64,000 nt of DNA, taken from contig JACCWN010000022.1 in assembly GCA_013697625.1 (NCBI GenBank), positions 94,058 to 158,057 of the forward strand, in the 5' to 3' direction. Origin of the DNA: Legionella sp. (GTDB lineage: Bacteria; Pseudomonadota; Gammaproteobacteria; Legionellales; Legionellaceae). A program made the translations under genes and the position numbers. The notes below the pieces were generated by a model. The model searched no databases and was not told the origin of the DNA. It worked only from the letters and a program-made list of their open reading frames with translations. Every line of letters begins with the position of its first letter. The stretch's first letter is position 1. Below are positions 31,966 to 41,989 of the stretch, one piece after another.

Positions 31966-33030
31966 TCATATAGGATAGATAGCCCCATGCTCAAGGTGAA
32001 ATACAGCACTGTGGATAGACTCTATCCTTTTGAATACCTTTAAAGGTTGTGTGCTAGTAATGACATATTGACCTGGTAGTGATTCTAAATAGGTTATTAA
32101 TTTATCTTGATGAAAATCATCCAACTCTGATGCAATATCATCAATAAGATACAAACACTGTTTTTCTAACAATGAGGCTTGAGAACATTTCAAAGCAGTT
32201 AAGATAATTTTTTGTTGTCCGCGGGATAAATAGTGTTTTGCTTTTGTTTCATTGCTTTCAATCAAGATGTCAGCTTGGTGAGGCCCATGTTGAGTATAGA
32301 GTTTTGTTTTATCAGAAGCGAAAGATTCTTCTAAAATATCGCATAAGCCTTTACCTAGTTTTTTTTTATCCCAGCCTTTATAATAAGACATAGCGCAGCG
32401 CACATCTGTTAATTGAATAAGTACATCCTTAAAAGAATCTTGCCAGATGACAAAATACGCTTCGCGTAATCTATCTAATTCTATAGCAAAGTGACTTAAT
32501 TGTAAGTCCCAAGGGATAAACTGTTGATAAGGTGCCTGCGTTCTTAATAAAGCATTCCTTTGTTTTAATATTTTTTTGTAATTTTTCAAAAGTGAAAGAT
32601 ATTCATGTTTCACGTGAAACAAACCCCAATCCAATAAACCTCTACGAATGGCAGAACCTGCATCAATGATTTGGAAGATATCAGAATATAAAATTTGAGA
32701 AGGGATGGTATACGCAAGCTCGCTGGTTTTAAAACAAAACTGATTGTTGAGTTTGATCTGAGTAGCTTGTTTATGACTTTTTTGTATACTAATACTATCA
32801 TCATGAAGCCCACGTGCATGAACGGTCATCATGGTTTCATTATGTGTGATAATAGGGGCGATTTCTCGGGAACGAAAAGAATGACCACAACTTAAAAGCG
32901 ACAGCGCTTCCAAAATGGAGGTTTTTCCACTGCCATTTGGGCCAATAAAAAAATTAAATTTCTTATTCAACTGTATCTTAAGATTTGAGATGTTACGTAC
33001 ATTATGAATGTTTAATTCAGTAAGAATCAT
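31966..33030 (-). CDS. recF: DNA replication and repair protein RecF
   Basis: SMC-like ATPase that, with RecO and RecR, loads RecA at gaps and helps restart forks. About 354 residues from the ATG at 33030, giving the standard MILTELNIHNVRNI start. The frame extends 11 codons further. Walker A is IGPNGSGKTSILEAL. The ABC signature is YLSRGQQKIILTALK and Walker B is CLYLIDDIASELD. It follows dnaN on the same strand but is separated by 329 bases containing a long palindrome. A perfect parS site is embedded in the coding sequence where it encodes FHVKH. Confidence 0.95.
   Translation of the reverse strand: MILTELNIHNVRNISNLKIQLNKKFNFFIGPNGSGKTSILEALSLLSCGHSFRSREIAPIITHNETMMTVHARGLHDDSISIQKSHKQATQIKLNNQFCFKTSELAYTIPSQILYSDIFQIIDAGSAIRRGLLDWGLFHVKHEYLSLLKNYKKILKQRNALLRTQAPYQQFIPWDLQLSHFAIELDRLREAYFVIWQDSFKDVLIQLTDVRCAMSYYKGWDKKKLGKGLCDILEESFASDKTKLYTQHGPHQADILIESNETKAKHYLSRGQQKIILTALKCSQASLLEKQCLYLIDDIASELDDFHQDKLITYLESLPGQYVITSTQPLKVFKRIESIHSAVFHLEHGAIYPI
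32606..32621. promoter_or_regulatory. parS centromere-like site inside recF
   Basis: This is a second perfect copy of TGTTTCACGTGAAACA, 665 bases from the first and within the recF coding sequence. Codons here read Leu-Phe-His-Val-Lys-His. Two identical 16-bp palindromes this close together are not expected by chance, and parS sites inside genes near oriC are known in other bacteria. Confidence 0.9.
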
Positions 33031-33100
33031 TATGAACAGGAAAAAATTATATATTAACCCCATTTGATGACTATTGCGAGTGCTTGATTCATAAAATGAA

Positions 33101-33240
33101 TAGGTAAGGTCCCCTAAAGATTTTTTGAAGTCTTGAAAAGACTTAATCTAGGGGCAGATCGATGTAAACTGAAAAAACCAGTGCTCAGATTAAGATTTTG
33201 AAGACTTCAAAAAAACTTTAGGCCCCCTACCTTACCTAAG
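33101..33240. repeat. Long inverted repeat between dnaN and recF
   Basis: The left arm (33101-33149, TAGGTAAGGTCCCCTAAAGA...) is matched in inverse by the right arm (33187-33240, ending CCTACCTTACCTAAG), with small mismatches and a loop of about 37 bases. Each arm also contains the smaller inverted pair GAAGTCTT/AAGACTT. In the 329-base gap between dnaN and recF such a hairpin could attenuate or process the message, or it may be an inserted palindromic element. The rest of the gap (33241-33359) is AT-rich and has no recognisable feature. Confidence 0.75.
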
Positions 33241-33359
33241 TAAATTGGAGATAACTGACAATTCATTTATTATAATGGTTCAGCAGAGAGGAAAAGAAAT
33301 AATATGTTTTAAAAAAAAATTAAAATTTACATCAAATTAAGTCTTTATGATGATGAGGC

Positions 33360-34463
33360 TTAAATTTTCATAGGCATAATGATGTATTGATATTTATCGT
33401 TATTTGAGTTTTCAATTAAAACAGAACTCTCGGTAGTTGACATAGATAATCTTATAAGCCCTTCTCCAAAGTGACTCAGTACATCAAGCAAGTAGCTAGC
33501 ATTCAACCCAATTTTGAACTCATCTCCTTGCGTCTGCGCAATCAATGTCTCAATAGCCTCTTCTTTGTCGTTATTATTTGCAATCAAGGTCAATTGATCT
33601 TGTTGCATATGTAGTAGCACAGCTTTAGATTTTTCATGCGCCAAAATCACGATACGTGTCAAAGCACGCTTGAGCACAAGACAATCAATCAAAATATGTT
33701 TGTCTTGATTCTTGGGAATGGCTTTAACATAAGGCGGAAACCGCGCTTCAATTAATTTTGATAGAAAAATGAATTGACTGCTAATTAATTTAAAATGCGA
33801 TTTTCCTGAGGTAAGTAAAACTGTTTCATCCGGAATACAGGTAAGTAAACGTAATAATTCTTGAACTCCCTTTTTGGGGAGCAATAGGCTTTTTTGACTT
33901 TCATTCAAACACTCATAACGATTAATAGCCATTCTATGGCCATCGGTAGCTACAGCTGTGATGAGCTTAGGTGTAAATTCAATAAATAAACCATTCAAGA
34001 ATACACGAACATCCTGTTGTGAGAGAGCAAAATGAGTTGATTGTAATAACTGCAGTAACACAATCCTCGGGAGATTCATTTCAACTTCATTGCATTCCTC
34101 TTCAGTGACTGGAAAAGTATCTGCAGGAAGCGTGGCTAATTTAAAGGAACTACGGTTTTGTTTGATGGTTAAAAGATTTTGATCACAAATAACAGTAGGT
34201 ATAGTATTTTCATCAAGTGATTTTATAATATCTATAATTTTTTTAGCAGGGACTGTTATGGACCCGGAGGAGCCGTTGGAATCACAGACAACTTGCACTG
34301 AAATTTCAATTTCCAAATCAGTTGCAGTTAAGAATAAGCAATTGCCATTTACCCTCAACAAAAAATTAGACAAAATAGCCAGTGAATTTTTTTTATCCAC
34401 AGCACCTGCAATGGTCAACAAAGAAGCTAATAGATCTTCTTTTTTTATGGAAAATTGAAACAC
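33360..34463 (-). CDS. dnaN: DNA polymerase III beta sliding clamp
   Basis: Ring-shaped processivity clamp, 367 residues in three related domains, full length. The start is a GTG at 34463 with GGAGG 8 bases upstream. Recognisable blocks are ATDLEIEISV, IPAKKIIDI-type SITVPAKKIIDIIKSL, VATDGHRMAINR, and the C-terminal YQYIIMPMKI that forms part of the peptide-binding pocket. It lies 24 bases after dnaA, which makes a dnaA-dnaN operon. A perfect DnaA box lies inside its 5' end. Confidence 0.97.
   Translation of the reverse strand: MFQFSIKKEDLLASLLTIAGAVDKKNSLAILSNFLLRVNGNCLFLTATDLEIEISVQVVCDSNGSSGSITVPAKKIIDIIKSLDENTIPTVICDQNLLTIKQNRSSFKLATLPADTFPVTEEECNEVEMNLPRIVLLQLLQSTHFALSQQDVRVFLNGLFIEFTPKLITAVATDGHRMAINRYECLNESQKSLLLPKKGVQELLRLLTCIPDETVLLTSGKSHFKLISSQFIFLSKLIEARFPPYVKAIPKNQDKHILIDCLVLKRALTRIVILAHEKSKAVLLHMQQDQLTLIANNNDKEEAIETLIAQTQGDEFKIGLNASYLLDVLSHFGEGLIRLSMSTTESSVLIENSNNDKYQYIIMPMKI
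34393..34401 (+). promoter_or_regulatory. DnaA box inside dnaN
   Basis: TTATCCACA is a perfect consensus DnaA box, located in the 5' part of dnaN. It may take part in origin organisation or in titrating DnaA. A single 9-mer can occur by chance, so the role is uncertain. Confidence 0.5.
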
Positions 34464-34487
34464 CGTGAATTCCTCCAGAATGACAGC

Positions 34488-35834
34488 TTATGAGGACAAA
34501 ATCCTCATTAAATTTTTATAATCTTCGGCGAAGTCACTGGTATCTTGAATCAATTCTTTGACCTTTCTGCAAGCATGAATGACAGTAGTATGATCACGGC
34601 CTCCAAAATGATCACCGATTTCAGGCAAGCTGTGATTGGTTAATTCTTTAGATAAGGCCATAGCCATTTGTCTAGGTCTAGCAATAGAGCGACTGCGTCG
34701 TTTCGAAAGTAAATCAGCCACTTTGACCTTATAATACTCAGCAACCGTTTTTTGTATATTTTCTATGGTGACTAATTTATCTTGTAAAGCCAACAGGTCA
34801 CGCAAAGCTTCATGCACGAATTCAATGGTAATGGGCTTACCTGTAAAATGTGCATTAGCAATTACTCGACGTAAAGCACCTTCAAGTTCTCTCACATTAG
34901 AACGAATGCGTTTGGCTATAAAAAAAGCAACTTCATAGGGTAACTCAATATTAGACTGTTCTGCTTTACTGATAAGAATTGCCACCCTTGTCTCTAATTC
35001 AGGGGGTTCTACCGCTACGGTTAATCCCCAACCAAATCGAGATTTAAGCCGTTCTTCCATGCCTTCAATTTCTTTTGGATACCGGTCACTGGTTAAAATT
35101 ATTTGCTGTTGGCCTTCAAGTAAGGCATTAAAAGTATGGAAAAACTCTTCTTGAGATCTGTCTTTTCCAGCAAAAAATTGAATATCATCAATAAGTAAAG
35201 CGTTTAAAGAGCGATAAAACCGTTTAAATTCATTGATAGAATTGGTTTGTAAAGCTTTAACCATGTCAGCGACGAATCTTTCAGAATGAAGATAAAGCAC
35301 CTTGGCTTCGGGATTATTTTTTAAAATAGCATTGCCAATTGCATGCATCAAATGCGTTTTACCTAAACCTACGCCTCCGTAAATAAACAAAGGATTGTAG
35401 GCATCCCCTGGCCTTTGTCCCACTTGCATAGAGGCAGCTCTGGCCAATTGGTTAGAATTACCTTCAACAAAACTTTCAAATACAAATTTTTTGTTTAAGT
35501 GACTACTCTTATAATCAACGGCTTTCTTAGTTGCTAAAACTACAGAAGCAGTGGCTGCAGCTTCAACCGTGAGGAGTGGAGGTTCGGCAGGTTTAGAACC
35601 AATTTCAATAGAAATTGATTTAATTTCATCTCCAGAGCATTGTTGAATAAGTTCTTCAATACGCGAAAAAAAGTTTTTTTTAACCCAATCAACAATAAAA
35701 CGATTAGGTGCAAGCAGGACTAATCGCTGATCTTCAGTATAAGCCTGTAAAGGACGTAACCAGGTATGAAATTGCTGATCAGAATATTCGCCTTGCAATA
35801 AACCTAAACATTTTTGCCAAACAGCTGCAGACAA
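34488..35834 (-). CDS. dnaA: Chromosomal replication initiator protein DnaA
   Basis: Binds DnaA boxes at oriC, melts the DNA and recruits the helicase. The frame opens at 35885, but the start is a TTG at 35834: AAGGGAG ends 7 bases upstream, and the product then begins [20 protein letters not shown] as in relatives (448 residues). Domain I is followed by a variable linker. Domain III has Walker [16 protein letters not shown], Walker [10 protein letters not shown] and the [10 protein letters not shown] region. Domain IV carries the DNA-binding signature [15 protein letters not shown]. It is the first gene of dnaA-dnaN, probably autoregulated through the nearby DnaA box. Confidence 0.98.
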   Translation of the reverse strand: MSAAVWQKCLGLLQGEYSDQQFHTWLRPLQAYTEDQRLVLLAPNRFIVDWVKKNFFSRIEELIQQCSGDEIKSISIEIGSKPAEPPLLTVEAAATASVVLATKKAVDYKSSHLNKKFVFESFVEGNSNQLARAASMQVGQRPGDAYNPLFIYGGVGLGKTHLMHAIGNAILKNNPEAKVLYLHSERFVADMVKALQTNSINEFKRFYRSLNALLIDDIQFFAGKDRSQEEFFHTFNALLEGQQQIILTSDRYPKEIEGMEERLKSRFGWGLTVAVEPPELETRVAILISKAEQSNIELPYEVAFFIAKRIRSNVRELEGALRRVIANAHFTGKPITIEFVHEALRDLLALQDKLVTIENIQKTVAEYYKVKVADLLSKRRSRSIARPRQMAMALSKELTNHSLPEIGDHFGGRDHTTVIHACRKVKELIQDTSDFAEDYKNLMRILSS

Positions 35835-35897
35835 AAGAGGACTCCCTTGTGAAATTATGAGGATTGATAGGGAACAATTTATCATGGATATAGAAAG

Positions 35898-35906
35898 TTA
35901 TCCACA
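35898..35906 (+). promoter_or_regulatory. DnaA box upstream of dnaA
   Basis: TTATCCACA matches the consensus exactly and lies about 65 bases upstream of the chosen dnaA start codon, where DnaA could both initiate replication and repress its own promoter. Confidence 0.75.
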
Positions 35907-36255
35907 AAATAAATGCCTCTGTATAGCTCAAATCAACAAAATATAATGACTGTTTTCAAAGCGCACATGATTTATATCTTGCAAAAATATGAAACCATGG
36001 AAGGCTTTAAGCCTAATGATAACCATGTATAAACACCCTATTAAGCTGAGTATAAGTAGGTTATAAAAAAGAGAAATATTTAAAATCAAAATAACACACA
36101 AAGTGATCACAGAATAAAAAGTGACTTGTATACAGATTAAAAATCTATATAAGCCCTTGTAAAAATTATTATTTCAATCCTTATCAACAGACATTTGGGT
36201 TACTAATAATAAACATAAGGTTTTAATATCTAATAACTTATTATATTTACGAGGC

Positions 36256-36405
36256 ATGAATTTATCTCAAAAAGATAGTCTAAACAAAACTGAGCTACAC
36301 AGTCGTGATAGCAAGCAAAGTAAAAGACTTAGAAATTATAAATCCATGTTACGATTTGAGATGCTTAAAAAACCTATCAACCTTGATTTATCCAAGACAA
36401 AGTAA
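36256..36405 (+). CDS. Possible small basic protein within oriC spacer
   Basis: Open frame of 49 codons starting MNLSQKDSLNKTELHSRDSK and rich in Lys and Arg. GAGG lies only one base before the ATG, too close for a normal ribosome binding site. It precedes rpmH on the same strand. No family is recognised. It may be a chance frame in AT-rich DNA, so confidence is low. Confidence 0.2.
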   Translation: MNLSQKDSLNKTELHSRDSKQSKRLRNYKSMLRFEMLKKPINLDLSKTK

Positions 36406-36493
36406 CTAAAATGTCTTCATTCAATTGGAAATTGACATGCGGGTGAAAATTAACTATCATTGTCAACCTTAATAATTTCTAAACAGGTGTATG

Positions 36494-36628
36494 ATGAAAC
36501 GTACCTTTCAACCTAGTAATTTAAAACGTAAACGGGACCATGGATTTCGTGAACGTATGGCAACTCGTGCCGGCCGATTAGTTTTAAAACGTCGTCGTGC
36601 TAAAGGTCGTAAGCGTTTGTCTGCTTAA
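36494..36628 (+). CDS. rpmH: 50S ribosomal protein L34
   Basis: Ribosomal protein of 44 residues, highly basic: [19 protein letters not shown] and ending GRKRLSA, the classical L34 sequence. Two ATG codons lie in tandem at 36491 and 36494. The second is chosen because AGG upstream is better placed and L34 begins with a single Met. The rnpA start codon follows the stop directly. rpmH next to oriC and upstream of rnpA is near-universal in bacteria. Confidence 0.97.
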   Translation: MKRTFQPSNLKRKRDHGFRERMATRAGRLVLKRRRAKGRKRLSA

Positions 36629-36973
36629 GTGTTTTCTTTTAAAAAAACACAAAGATTATTGAAAAAAATTGATTATGATTATGTATTTGAGCAAGCTAAA
36701 AAAGTTGTTTACGCTGAATTTACTGTGCTTTATCGAAAAAATGAATTAGATTGCAGCCGTTTAGGATTGGCAATCTCAAAAAAAATGATTGCAAAAGCCC
36801 ACGATAGAAATCGTATCAAGCGATTGATTAGAGAAAGCTTTAGAACCAACAAATTACCTGCTGTTGATGTTGTTTTTTTAGCAAGGCCTGGGTTATTAAA
36901 ACAATCAAATACAGAAATGAATTCCAATTTGAGTACAATATGGGAACGATTAATCAAATATTACGAAAAATAG
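36629..36973 (+). CDS. rnpA: Ribonuclease P protein component
   Basis: Protein subunit of RNase P, which matures tRNA 5' ends, 114 residues. The start is a GTG immediately after the rpmH stop. The N-terminal [21 protein letters not shown] and the RNR motif in [18 protein letters not shown] are the family signatures. It overlaps yidD by 34 bases, so rpmH-rnpA-yidD-yidC-mnmE is a compact transcript. Confidence 0.95.
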   Translation: MFSFKKTQRLLKKIDYDYVFEQAKKVVYAEFTVLYRKNELDCSRLGLAISKKMIAKAHDRNRIKRLIRESFRTNKLPAVDVVFLARPGLLKQSNTEMNSNLSTIWERLIKYYEK

Positions 36974-37188
36974 TTTGTATACCGATACAACTGTATCAAT
37001 ATTTGATTAGCCCAATGATGAAGCCATCCTGTCGCTATTACCCCAGTTGCTCTGTCTATGCTAATAGTGCTATTAAACACCATGGAATAATAAATGGCCT
37101 ATGGATGGCTTTAAAGCGAGTGGCGCGCTGCCATCCCTGGTCACCTGGTGGCTATGATCCTATATTTCCTAACGATGAGAAGTTCTGA
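36940..37188 (+). CDS. yidD: Membrane protein insertion efficiency factor YidD
   Basis: Small amphipathic protein of 82 residues that assists YidC-dependent insertion. It has the conserved [20 protein letters not shown], the [20 protein letters not shown] block and the ending GGYDPIF. Three conserved cysteines are visible. It lies between rnpA (34-base overlap) and yidC (one-base TGATG overlap), the standard order. Confidence 0.95.
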   Translation: MGTINQILRKIVCIPIQLYQYLISPMMKPSCRYYPSCSVYANSAIKHHGIINGLWMALKRVARCHPWSPGGYDPIFPNDEKF

Positions 37189-38870
37189 TGGATACACGAC
37201 GTATTATATTATTTATGGCTCTGACATTGGTCGGACTATCACTTTGGAATGCTTGGCAAGTGGACAATCCTTCTGTTCCCACTGCTGTAAGTCAACAAGC
37301 AAACACGCAAACGACAACTGAGGGTCATTTACTCCCTCAAACCATTGTATCAGACAAAAATCAACCTCAATCCATGGATGCTGAAACTCAAAAACCTTTG
37401 AACCCTTCTCAGCTTATTCAAGTTAAAACAGATGTATTACACCTTACAATCGATACCAAACAAGGCGATGTGGTATCCAGTTTGTTATTAAAATATCCTT
37501 TGAGTGTAGACGATAAAAATACGCCCTTTCCCTTGTTACAAAATCAAGCAAATGAACGGTATGTTGCTAATAGCAGCCTTATAGTGAGTTCTGGTCAAAA
37601 TATCAAACCTCTTGATTTGAATTTCACCAGTTCTCAAAATCAATATGAATTAAGCTCTAATCAAAAACAGTTGGTAGTCTCCTTGGTAGGAAATACCCAA
37701 ACCGGGTTACAGGTAAAAAAGGATTTTATCTTTACTCAAGGCAGCTACCTCATAGAAGTTCGTTATGAAATTGCAAATAAAAGTGAACAACTTTGGCAAG
37801 GCTACTTAAACACACAGCTTTTACGAAGTTCCCCTAAAGAAGATAAATCCAGCGTTTTTCACGTCGGTTCTTATACTGGTGCTTCTTATTCAAGCCCAGG
37901 CCAACATAGATATCAAAAAGTTAGCTTTGGCGACATGAGTAAAAATAACCTCAGTGTTGAATCCAAAGGTGGCTGGATTGCCATGCAGCAGCATTATTTT
38001 TTAAGTGCTTGGGTCCCACAACCAGATAGTCAGAGTACTTTTTATACTAGAGCCATCAATGGAGATTACACCATAGGCGCTGTTAGTCCCGCAATTAAAT
38101 TAAATCCTGATGAGAAGAAAACCATTTCCTCCAAGCTGTATATTGGACCAGAAGACACCACTGTTTTGAAAACGGTCTCACCGTCTTTGGATTTAACAGT
38201 AGATTATGGAATCTTGTGGTTTGTTTCTTCCTTATTATTTTCTTTGATGAAAACCATTTACAATTTTATTGGCAATTGGGGTTGGTCCATTGTATTGGTA
38301 ACTGTTTTGATCAAATTGGCATTTTACCGTCTTTCTGCTACAAGTTATAAATCTATGGCAAGCATGCGTAAACTGCAACCTAAGCTTCAGGCTCTGCGTG
38401 AACGATATGGTGATGATAAGGCAAAAATTTCTCAAGCAACCATGGAATTGTATAAGCAAGAAAAAGTAAACCCTTTGGGCGGCTGTTTACCAATTGTCAT
38501 CCAAATACCAGTTTTCATTGCTCTGTATTGGGTCTTATTAGAAAGCGTAGAGTTAAGGCAAGCTCCTTTTATATTTTGGATAAAAGACTTAGCCTCTGCT
38601 GATCCTTATCATGTTCTGCCATTGATAATGGGTGCTACCATGTTGATTCAGCAAAGATTAAACCCAGCACCTCCAGATCCCATGCAAGCAAAAGTCATGA
38701 TGTTTTTACCTGTGTTGTTTACTGGGTTATTTTGGAGTTTTCCTGCGGGTTTGGTGTTATATTGGATAGTCAATAATACCTTATCCATTCTTCAGCAATG
38801 GTACATCACTCATAAATATGGTGAAGAAACTGTCCCTAAAAATAAAAAGCTTGCTACCAGCTCAAAGTAA
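37188..38870 (+). CDS. yidC: Membrane protein insertase YidC
   Basis: Oxa1-family inner-membrane insertase, 560 residues. An N-terminal membrane helix ([19 protein letters not shown]) is followed by the large periplasmic beta domain of gammaproteobacteria (about residues 60-340). The conserved five-helix core follows, with [21 protein letters not shown], the cytoplasmic hairpin [18 protein letters not shown] and [20 protein letters not shown]. The start overlaps the yidD stop. The stop overlaps the mnmE start. Confidence 0.97.
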   Translation: MDTRRIILFMALTLVGLSLWNAWQVDNPSVPTAVSQQANTQTTTEGHLLPQTIVSDKNQPQSMDAETQKPLNPSQLIQVKTDVLHLTIDTKQGDVVSSLLLKYPLSVDDKNTPFPLLQNQANERYVANSSLIVSSGQNIKPLDLNFTSSQNQYELSSNQKQLVVSLVGNTQTGLQVKKDFIFTQGSYLIEVRYEIANKSEQLWQGYLNTQLLRSSPKEDKSSVFHVGSYTGASYSSPGQHRYQKVSFGDMSKNNLSVESKGGWIAMQQHYFLSAWVPQPDSQSTFYTRAINGDYTIGAVSPAIKLNPDEKKTISSKLYIGPEDTTVLKTVSPSLDLTVDYGILWFVSSLLFSLMKTIYNFIGNWGWSIVLVTVLIKLAFYRLSATSYKSMASMRKLQPKLQALRERYGDDKAKISQATMELYKQEKVNPLGGCLPIVIQIPVFIALYWVLLESVELRQAPFIFWIKDLASADPYHVLPLIMGATMLIQQRLNPAPPDPMQAKVMMFLPVLFTGLFWSFPAGLVLYWIVNNTLSILQQWYITHKYGEETVPKNKKLATSSK

Positions 38871-40225
38871 TGCAATATGTTACTAATGATACCATTGTAG
38901 CCATAGCTACCCCACCAGGCAGAGGCGGGGTAGGCATCATTCGTTTATCAGGACCCAAGGCTTACGCCATTGCTTTACAACTTAATGGAAAAGCACAAAT
39001 AGAACCACGTACCTTTCGTTATTCTTCTTTTTATATAAATAAAACACAATTGATTGACCAAGGCTTGATGCTTTATTTTAAAACACCATACTCTTTCACT
39101 GGTGAAGATGTAATTGAAATCCAAGCCCATGGTTCACCTGTAATTCTTGACTTGCTGGTTAAAGAATCCATCCTTTTAGGTGCGCGTTTGGCCAAACCAG
39201 GGGAATTTTCAGAACGTGCTTTTCTAAATGGTAAAATGGATCTGACCCAAGCAGAAGCAGTTGCCGATCTCATTCAAGCAAGCTCTGAAACCGCAGCTAG
39301 GATGGCAATACGATCCCTGCAAGGTGAATTTTCTAATAAAATCAATGAGCTGAATGAACAGTTGATCCATTTACGCTTATACGTTGAAGCTGCGATGGAT
39401 TTTCCTGAAGAAGAAATAGATTTCTTAAATGATGGCAAAGTATCCAACTTACTCACTGATCTATTAGCGCAATTAGAAAACCTGCGTGCAGAAGCCAATC
39501 AAGGTCAACTGATGCGAGAAGGGGTATCTATTGTTATTGCAGGAAAACCGAATGTAGGTAAATCCACCTTAATCAATTGTTTAGCAGGTAAAGAAATAGC
39601 CATAGTTACTGATGTTGCTGGAACCACCAGGGATGTCATGCGCGAACATATTTTATTAGATGACATCCCTGTTCAGTTCATAGACACTGCTGGCTTACGT
39701 GAATCAGATTGCCTCATTGAGCAAGAAGGCATCAAACGGGCTTTGCATGAATTAAAACAAGCTGATTGTGTTTTATTGGTAAAGGATGTGAATGAAAATG
39801 AAAGCCAAGATTATGACCAAGCAACCTTACTCATCCAAAAGCATATATCAGCTGAAGTCCCCACCCTCATCATATATAATAAAGTAGATCTTCTTGCCTT
39901 CTCCCCAAAACAAGACAATGACTGTATTTACCTTTCTGCAAAAGAAGGTAAAGGCATTTTAGAACTAAAAAATCGCATCAAACAAGCCATAGGCTTCCAG
40001 CCAAATGAAGGACAATTCATTGCCAGAAGGCGACACCTCCAAGCCTTAGATGAGGCTATAACTCAACTAAAAATTGGACAAGAACAATTACTGCAACACC
40101 ATGCAGGCGAGTTGTTAGCAGAAGATTTAAGATTGGCTCATCACTTCTTATGTGAAATCACTGGGGAATTTAGCTCTGATGATTTATTAGGTAGAATATT
40201 TTCTAATTTTTGTATTGGAAAATAG
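38870..40225 (+). CDS. mnmE: tRNA modification GTPase MnmE
   Basis: GTPase that, with MnmG, forms the 5-carboxymethylaminomethyl group on wobble U34, 451 residues. The N-terminal tetrahydrofolate-binding domain begins with [18 protein letters not shown]. The central G domain has [21 protein letters not shown] and IYNKVD. The C-terminal end is FSNFCIGK with the catalytic CxGK. It closes the rpmH cluster. mnmG is not in the window. Confidence 0.97.
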   Translation: MQYVTNDTIVAIATPPGRGGVGIIRLSGPKAYAIALQLNGKAQIEPRTFRYSSFYINKTQLIDQGLMLYFKTPYSFTGEDVIEIQAHGSPVILDLLVKESILLGARLAKPGEFSERAFLNGKMDLTQAEAVADLIQASSETAARMAIRSLQGEFSNKINELNEQLIHLRLYVEAAMDFPEEEIDFLNDGKVSNLLTDLLAQLENLRAEANQGQLMREGVSIVIAGKPNVGKSTLINCLAGKEIAIVTDVAGTTRDVMREHILLDDIPVQFIDTAGLRESDCLIEQEGIKRALHELKQADCVLLVKDVNENESQDYDQATLLIQKHISAEVPTLIIYNKVDLLAFSPKQDNDCIYLSAKEGKGILELKNRIKQAIGFQPNEGQFIARRRHLQALDEAITQLKIGQEQLLQHHAGELLAEDLRLAHHFLCEITGEFSSDDLLGRIFSNFCIGK

Positions 40226-40328
40226 ATCTCAAATATTACAAAGTGCATTAAATTAATTCAGCAAAATACTTGTAAAAATTTAAATCAAATGTTACTGTAT
40301 ATATAAAGCTTTACTTGTGAGTTTCATC

Positions 40329-41906
40329 ATGTTTTCTAAAATTGAAAAAAATATTCAAAACCTTGTCAATCTTCAATATGATTTTTTTAGAACAGATTGT
40401 TCTACTACAAGACAAATAAACACAGATTCAAAAAGAAATTTCTACGATTTATCTAAAGATTACTTATTTTTGCTGGAAAATAATGCCCAAATCTTAATTG
40501 AATTTGACTCCTTATTAAAAGCCTTAATGCATCATAAGGTCAATAAGAATAAAAAATTCTGGTTATATACTTATTATCTTGCTTCTCTATTAGAATCCTT
40601 TTACACAGGGTATAAAAATAAAAGCGAGCAAGAAAAATACATTAAGCTAAAAGAAACCATCAAACGCTTTTTAAACGAAAATGAAGCAGACAATATCAAA
40701 AATGCTGAACAGAAAAAAATATGGGCACTGATGTGGATGGAGTCCGTGGCTTCTGATATTTTAAAGGGTATTCATCATGTGATTACCTGCCCTGCACATA
40801 CCTCCAAAATGAGAGAATATTTGGGTTATGTAAATATGTGGAGGATATATTGGATTTTCGGGAAAATGTCTATTACATCTACTTTTGCAACTGCACCTGT
40901 CATTGATTTGATCAATCAGTTCGATGATTATTTTAAAGTAGACAGTTCATTGTATATGCAGCAAGTGAAGGACTTATTTGACGCCTCCAAGCCTATTTTC
41001 AACTTTTTAAGTGTAGCATTATTTGGAGCTAGGTTTTTTCTAGAAACAGTAGTGACTTTAAGACATACCTTTCTTCCTACTAATATAGAAAGAGACGCAA
41101 ATACATCTAAGACTGATAGATTCCTATTTGAAGCCAAAAAAAGACACCCGGTTGAAGGCAATGATTCTGTATGGGGACCTTTTAATTATTTATGCAATAT
41201 TATACTTAAAGGCTCACCCCTTGCTGATCAGCTAACTGCAGTTGTGTTGTTGTTTGACATTGCTATGATTTATTGGAGATATACTTGGGCAGAAAATGAG
41301 TACAAATTAGCCAAAATAGGAATAGAAAGTCTAATTGGAGTGTATGCAAATCAGGCTTGCGAGTTTAAGGTTGACAAAGACTTTTCTAATCCATGTCCTT
41401 CAATAAAAGAGATCACCTTGAGAGCACAATTAAAAACGCTTGACATTGAAAGGGATGCGAATAAGCAAACATTTATGTTTGTAGGTGCCGCAGCCCTGTT
41501 ATTAGCGATGGGTTTTACAGCTTGTATTCTTATCACCCCTGTAGGTTTCTCTCTTGTTTGTACTTTGGCTGTAGCCATGTACAGAACATCAGATAGTTTC
41601 AAAGCCTATAGTGAAAAAAGTATTACTTTAAATACAATGGAGTTCTCTTCCAAATTAGAACGACAGATTGCTATCAAACACAATGATTTAGCAATGAATG
41701 ATTTTTATTATACCTTAGCCAGAAATGCTTTAATGCCTTTGTTATTGGTATCAAGCTTTGCCGTATTTCCACCCCTGTGCATTGCTTTAACTTTGCTTTT
41801 TGTGACTGTGGAAGTATCACGATCAGCCCTTAAACATAGAGCCAATGTGGATATCAAAAAGGATGAATCTGAATTTTCACAATCTTTAATACAAGCAGCC
41901 ATGTAA
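40329..41906 (+). CDS. Large hypothetical membrane protein
   Basis: Unrecognised protein of about 525 residues. The ATG at 40329 is chosen over a GTG at 40317, though neither has a strong ribosome binding site. The N-terminal 360 residues are mostly helical and polar, with weakly hydrophobic stretches near residues 200 and 310. Two stronger hydrophobic segments lie near the C-terminus (FVGAAALLLAMGFTACILIT and LMPLLLVSSFAVFPPLCIAL). Composition (Lys, Asn, Phe-rich) is like the other unknown proteins here. It lies just after the mnmE cluster but 104 bases away, so it is probably separately transcribed. An effector-like role is speculation. Confidence 0.7.
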   Translation: MFSKIEKNIQNLVNLQYDFFRTDCSTTRQINTDSKRNFYDLSKDYLFLLENNAQILIEFDSLLKALMHHKVNKNKKFWLYTYYLASLLESFYTGYKNKSEQEKYIKLKETIKRFLNENEADNIKNAEQKKIWALMWMESVASDILKGIHHVITCPAHTSKMREYLGYVNMWRIYWIFGKMSITSTFATAPVIDLINQFDDYFKVDSSLYMQQVKDLFDASKPIFNFLSVALFGARFFLETVVTLRHTFLPTNIERDANTSKTDRFLFEAKKRHPVEGNDSVWGPFNYLCNIILKGSPLADQLTAVVLLFDIAMIYWRYTWAENEYKLAKIGIESLIGVYANQACEFKVDKDFSNPCPSIKEITLRAQLKTLDIERDANKQTFMFVGAAALLLAMGFTACILITPVGFSLVCTLAVAMYRTSDSFKAYSEKSITLNTMEFSSKLERQIAIKHNDLAMNDFYYTLARNALMPLLLVSSFAVFPPLCIALTLLFVTVEVSRSALKHRANVDIKKDESEFSQSLIQAAM

Positions 41907-41934
41907 CAGTCTCATGCTTGTAATGCCAGTCAAA

Positions 41935-41970
41935 CCTAAGCGCTATCATTGCAGTATGTCAGCGCCTAGG
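41935..41970. terminator. Hairpin between convergent genes
   Basis: CCTAAGCGCT (41935-41944) pairs with AGCGCCTAGG (41961-41970) with one bulge and a 16-base loop. It lies in the 83-base space between the convergent 525-residue gene and the polytopic membrane gene, where a terminator is expected. No T-tract follows on either strand, so the call is tentative. Confidence 0.4.
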
Positions 41971-41989
41971 TAGCAAATAGCCCTAGCAA

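Larger units (their letters stand above)
35835..36493. other. Probable origin of replication (oriC) region
   Basis: An AT-rich spacer of about 660 bases between divergent dnaA and rpmH. It holds a perfect DnaA box at 35898-35906, a one-mismatch box TTATCAACA at 36181-36189, and long A/T runs suited to unwinding (about 36030-36260). Genes on both sides point away from it, the usual layout around gammaproteobacterial or other bacterial origins. Promoters for dnaA and for rpmH-rnpA must also lie here. A short open frame at 36256-36405 is listed separately. Confidence 0.75.
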
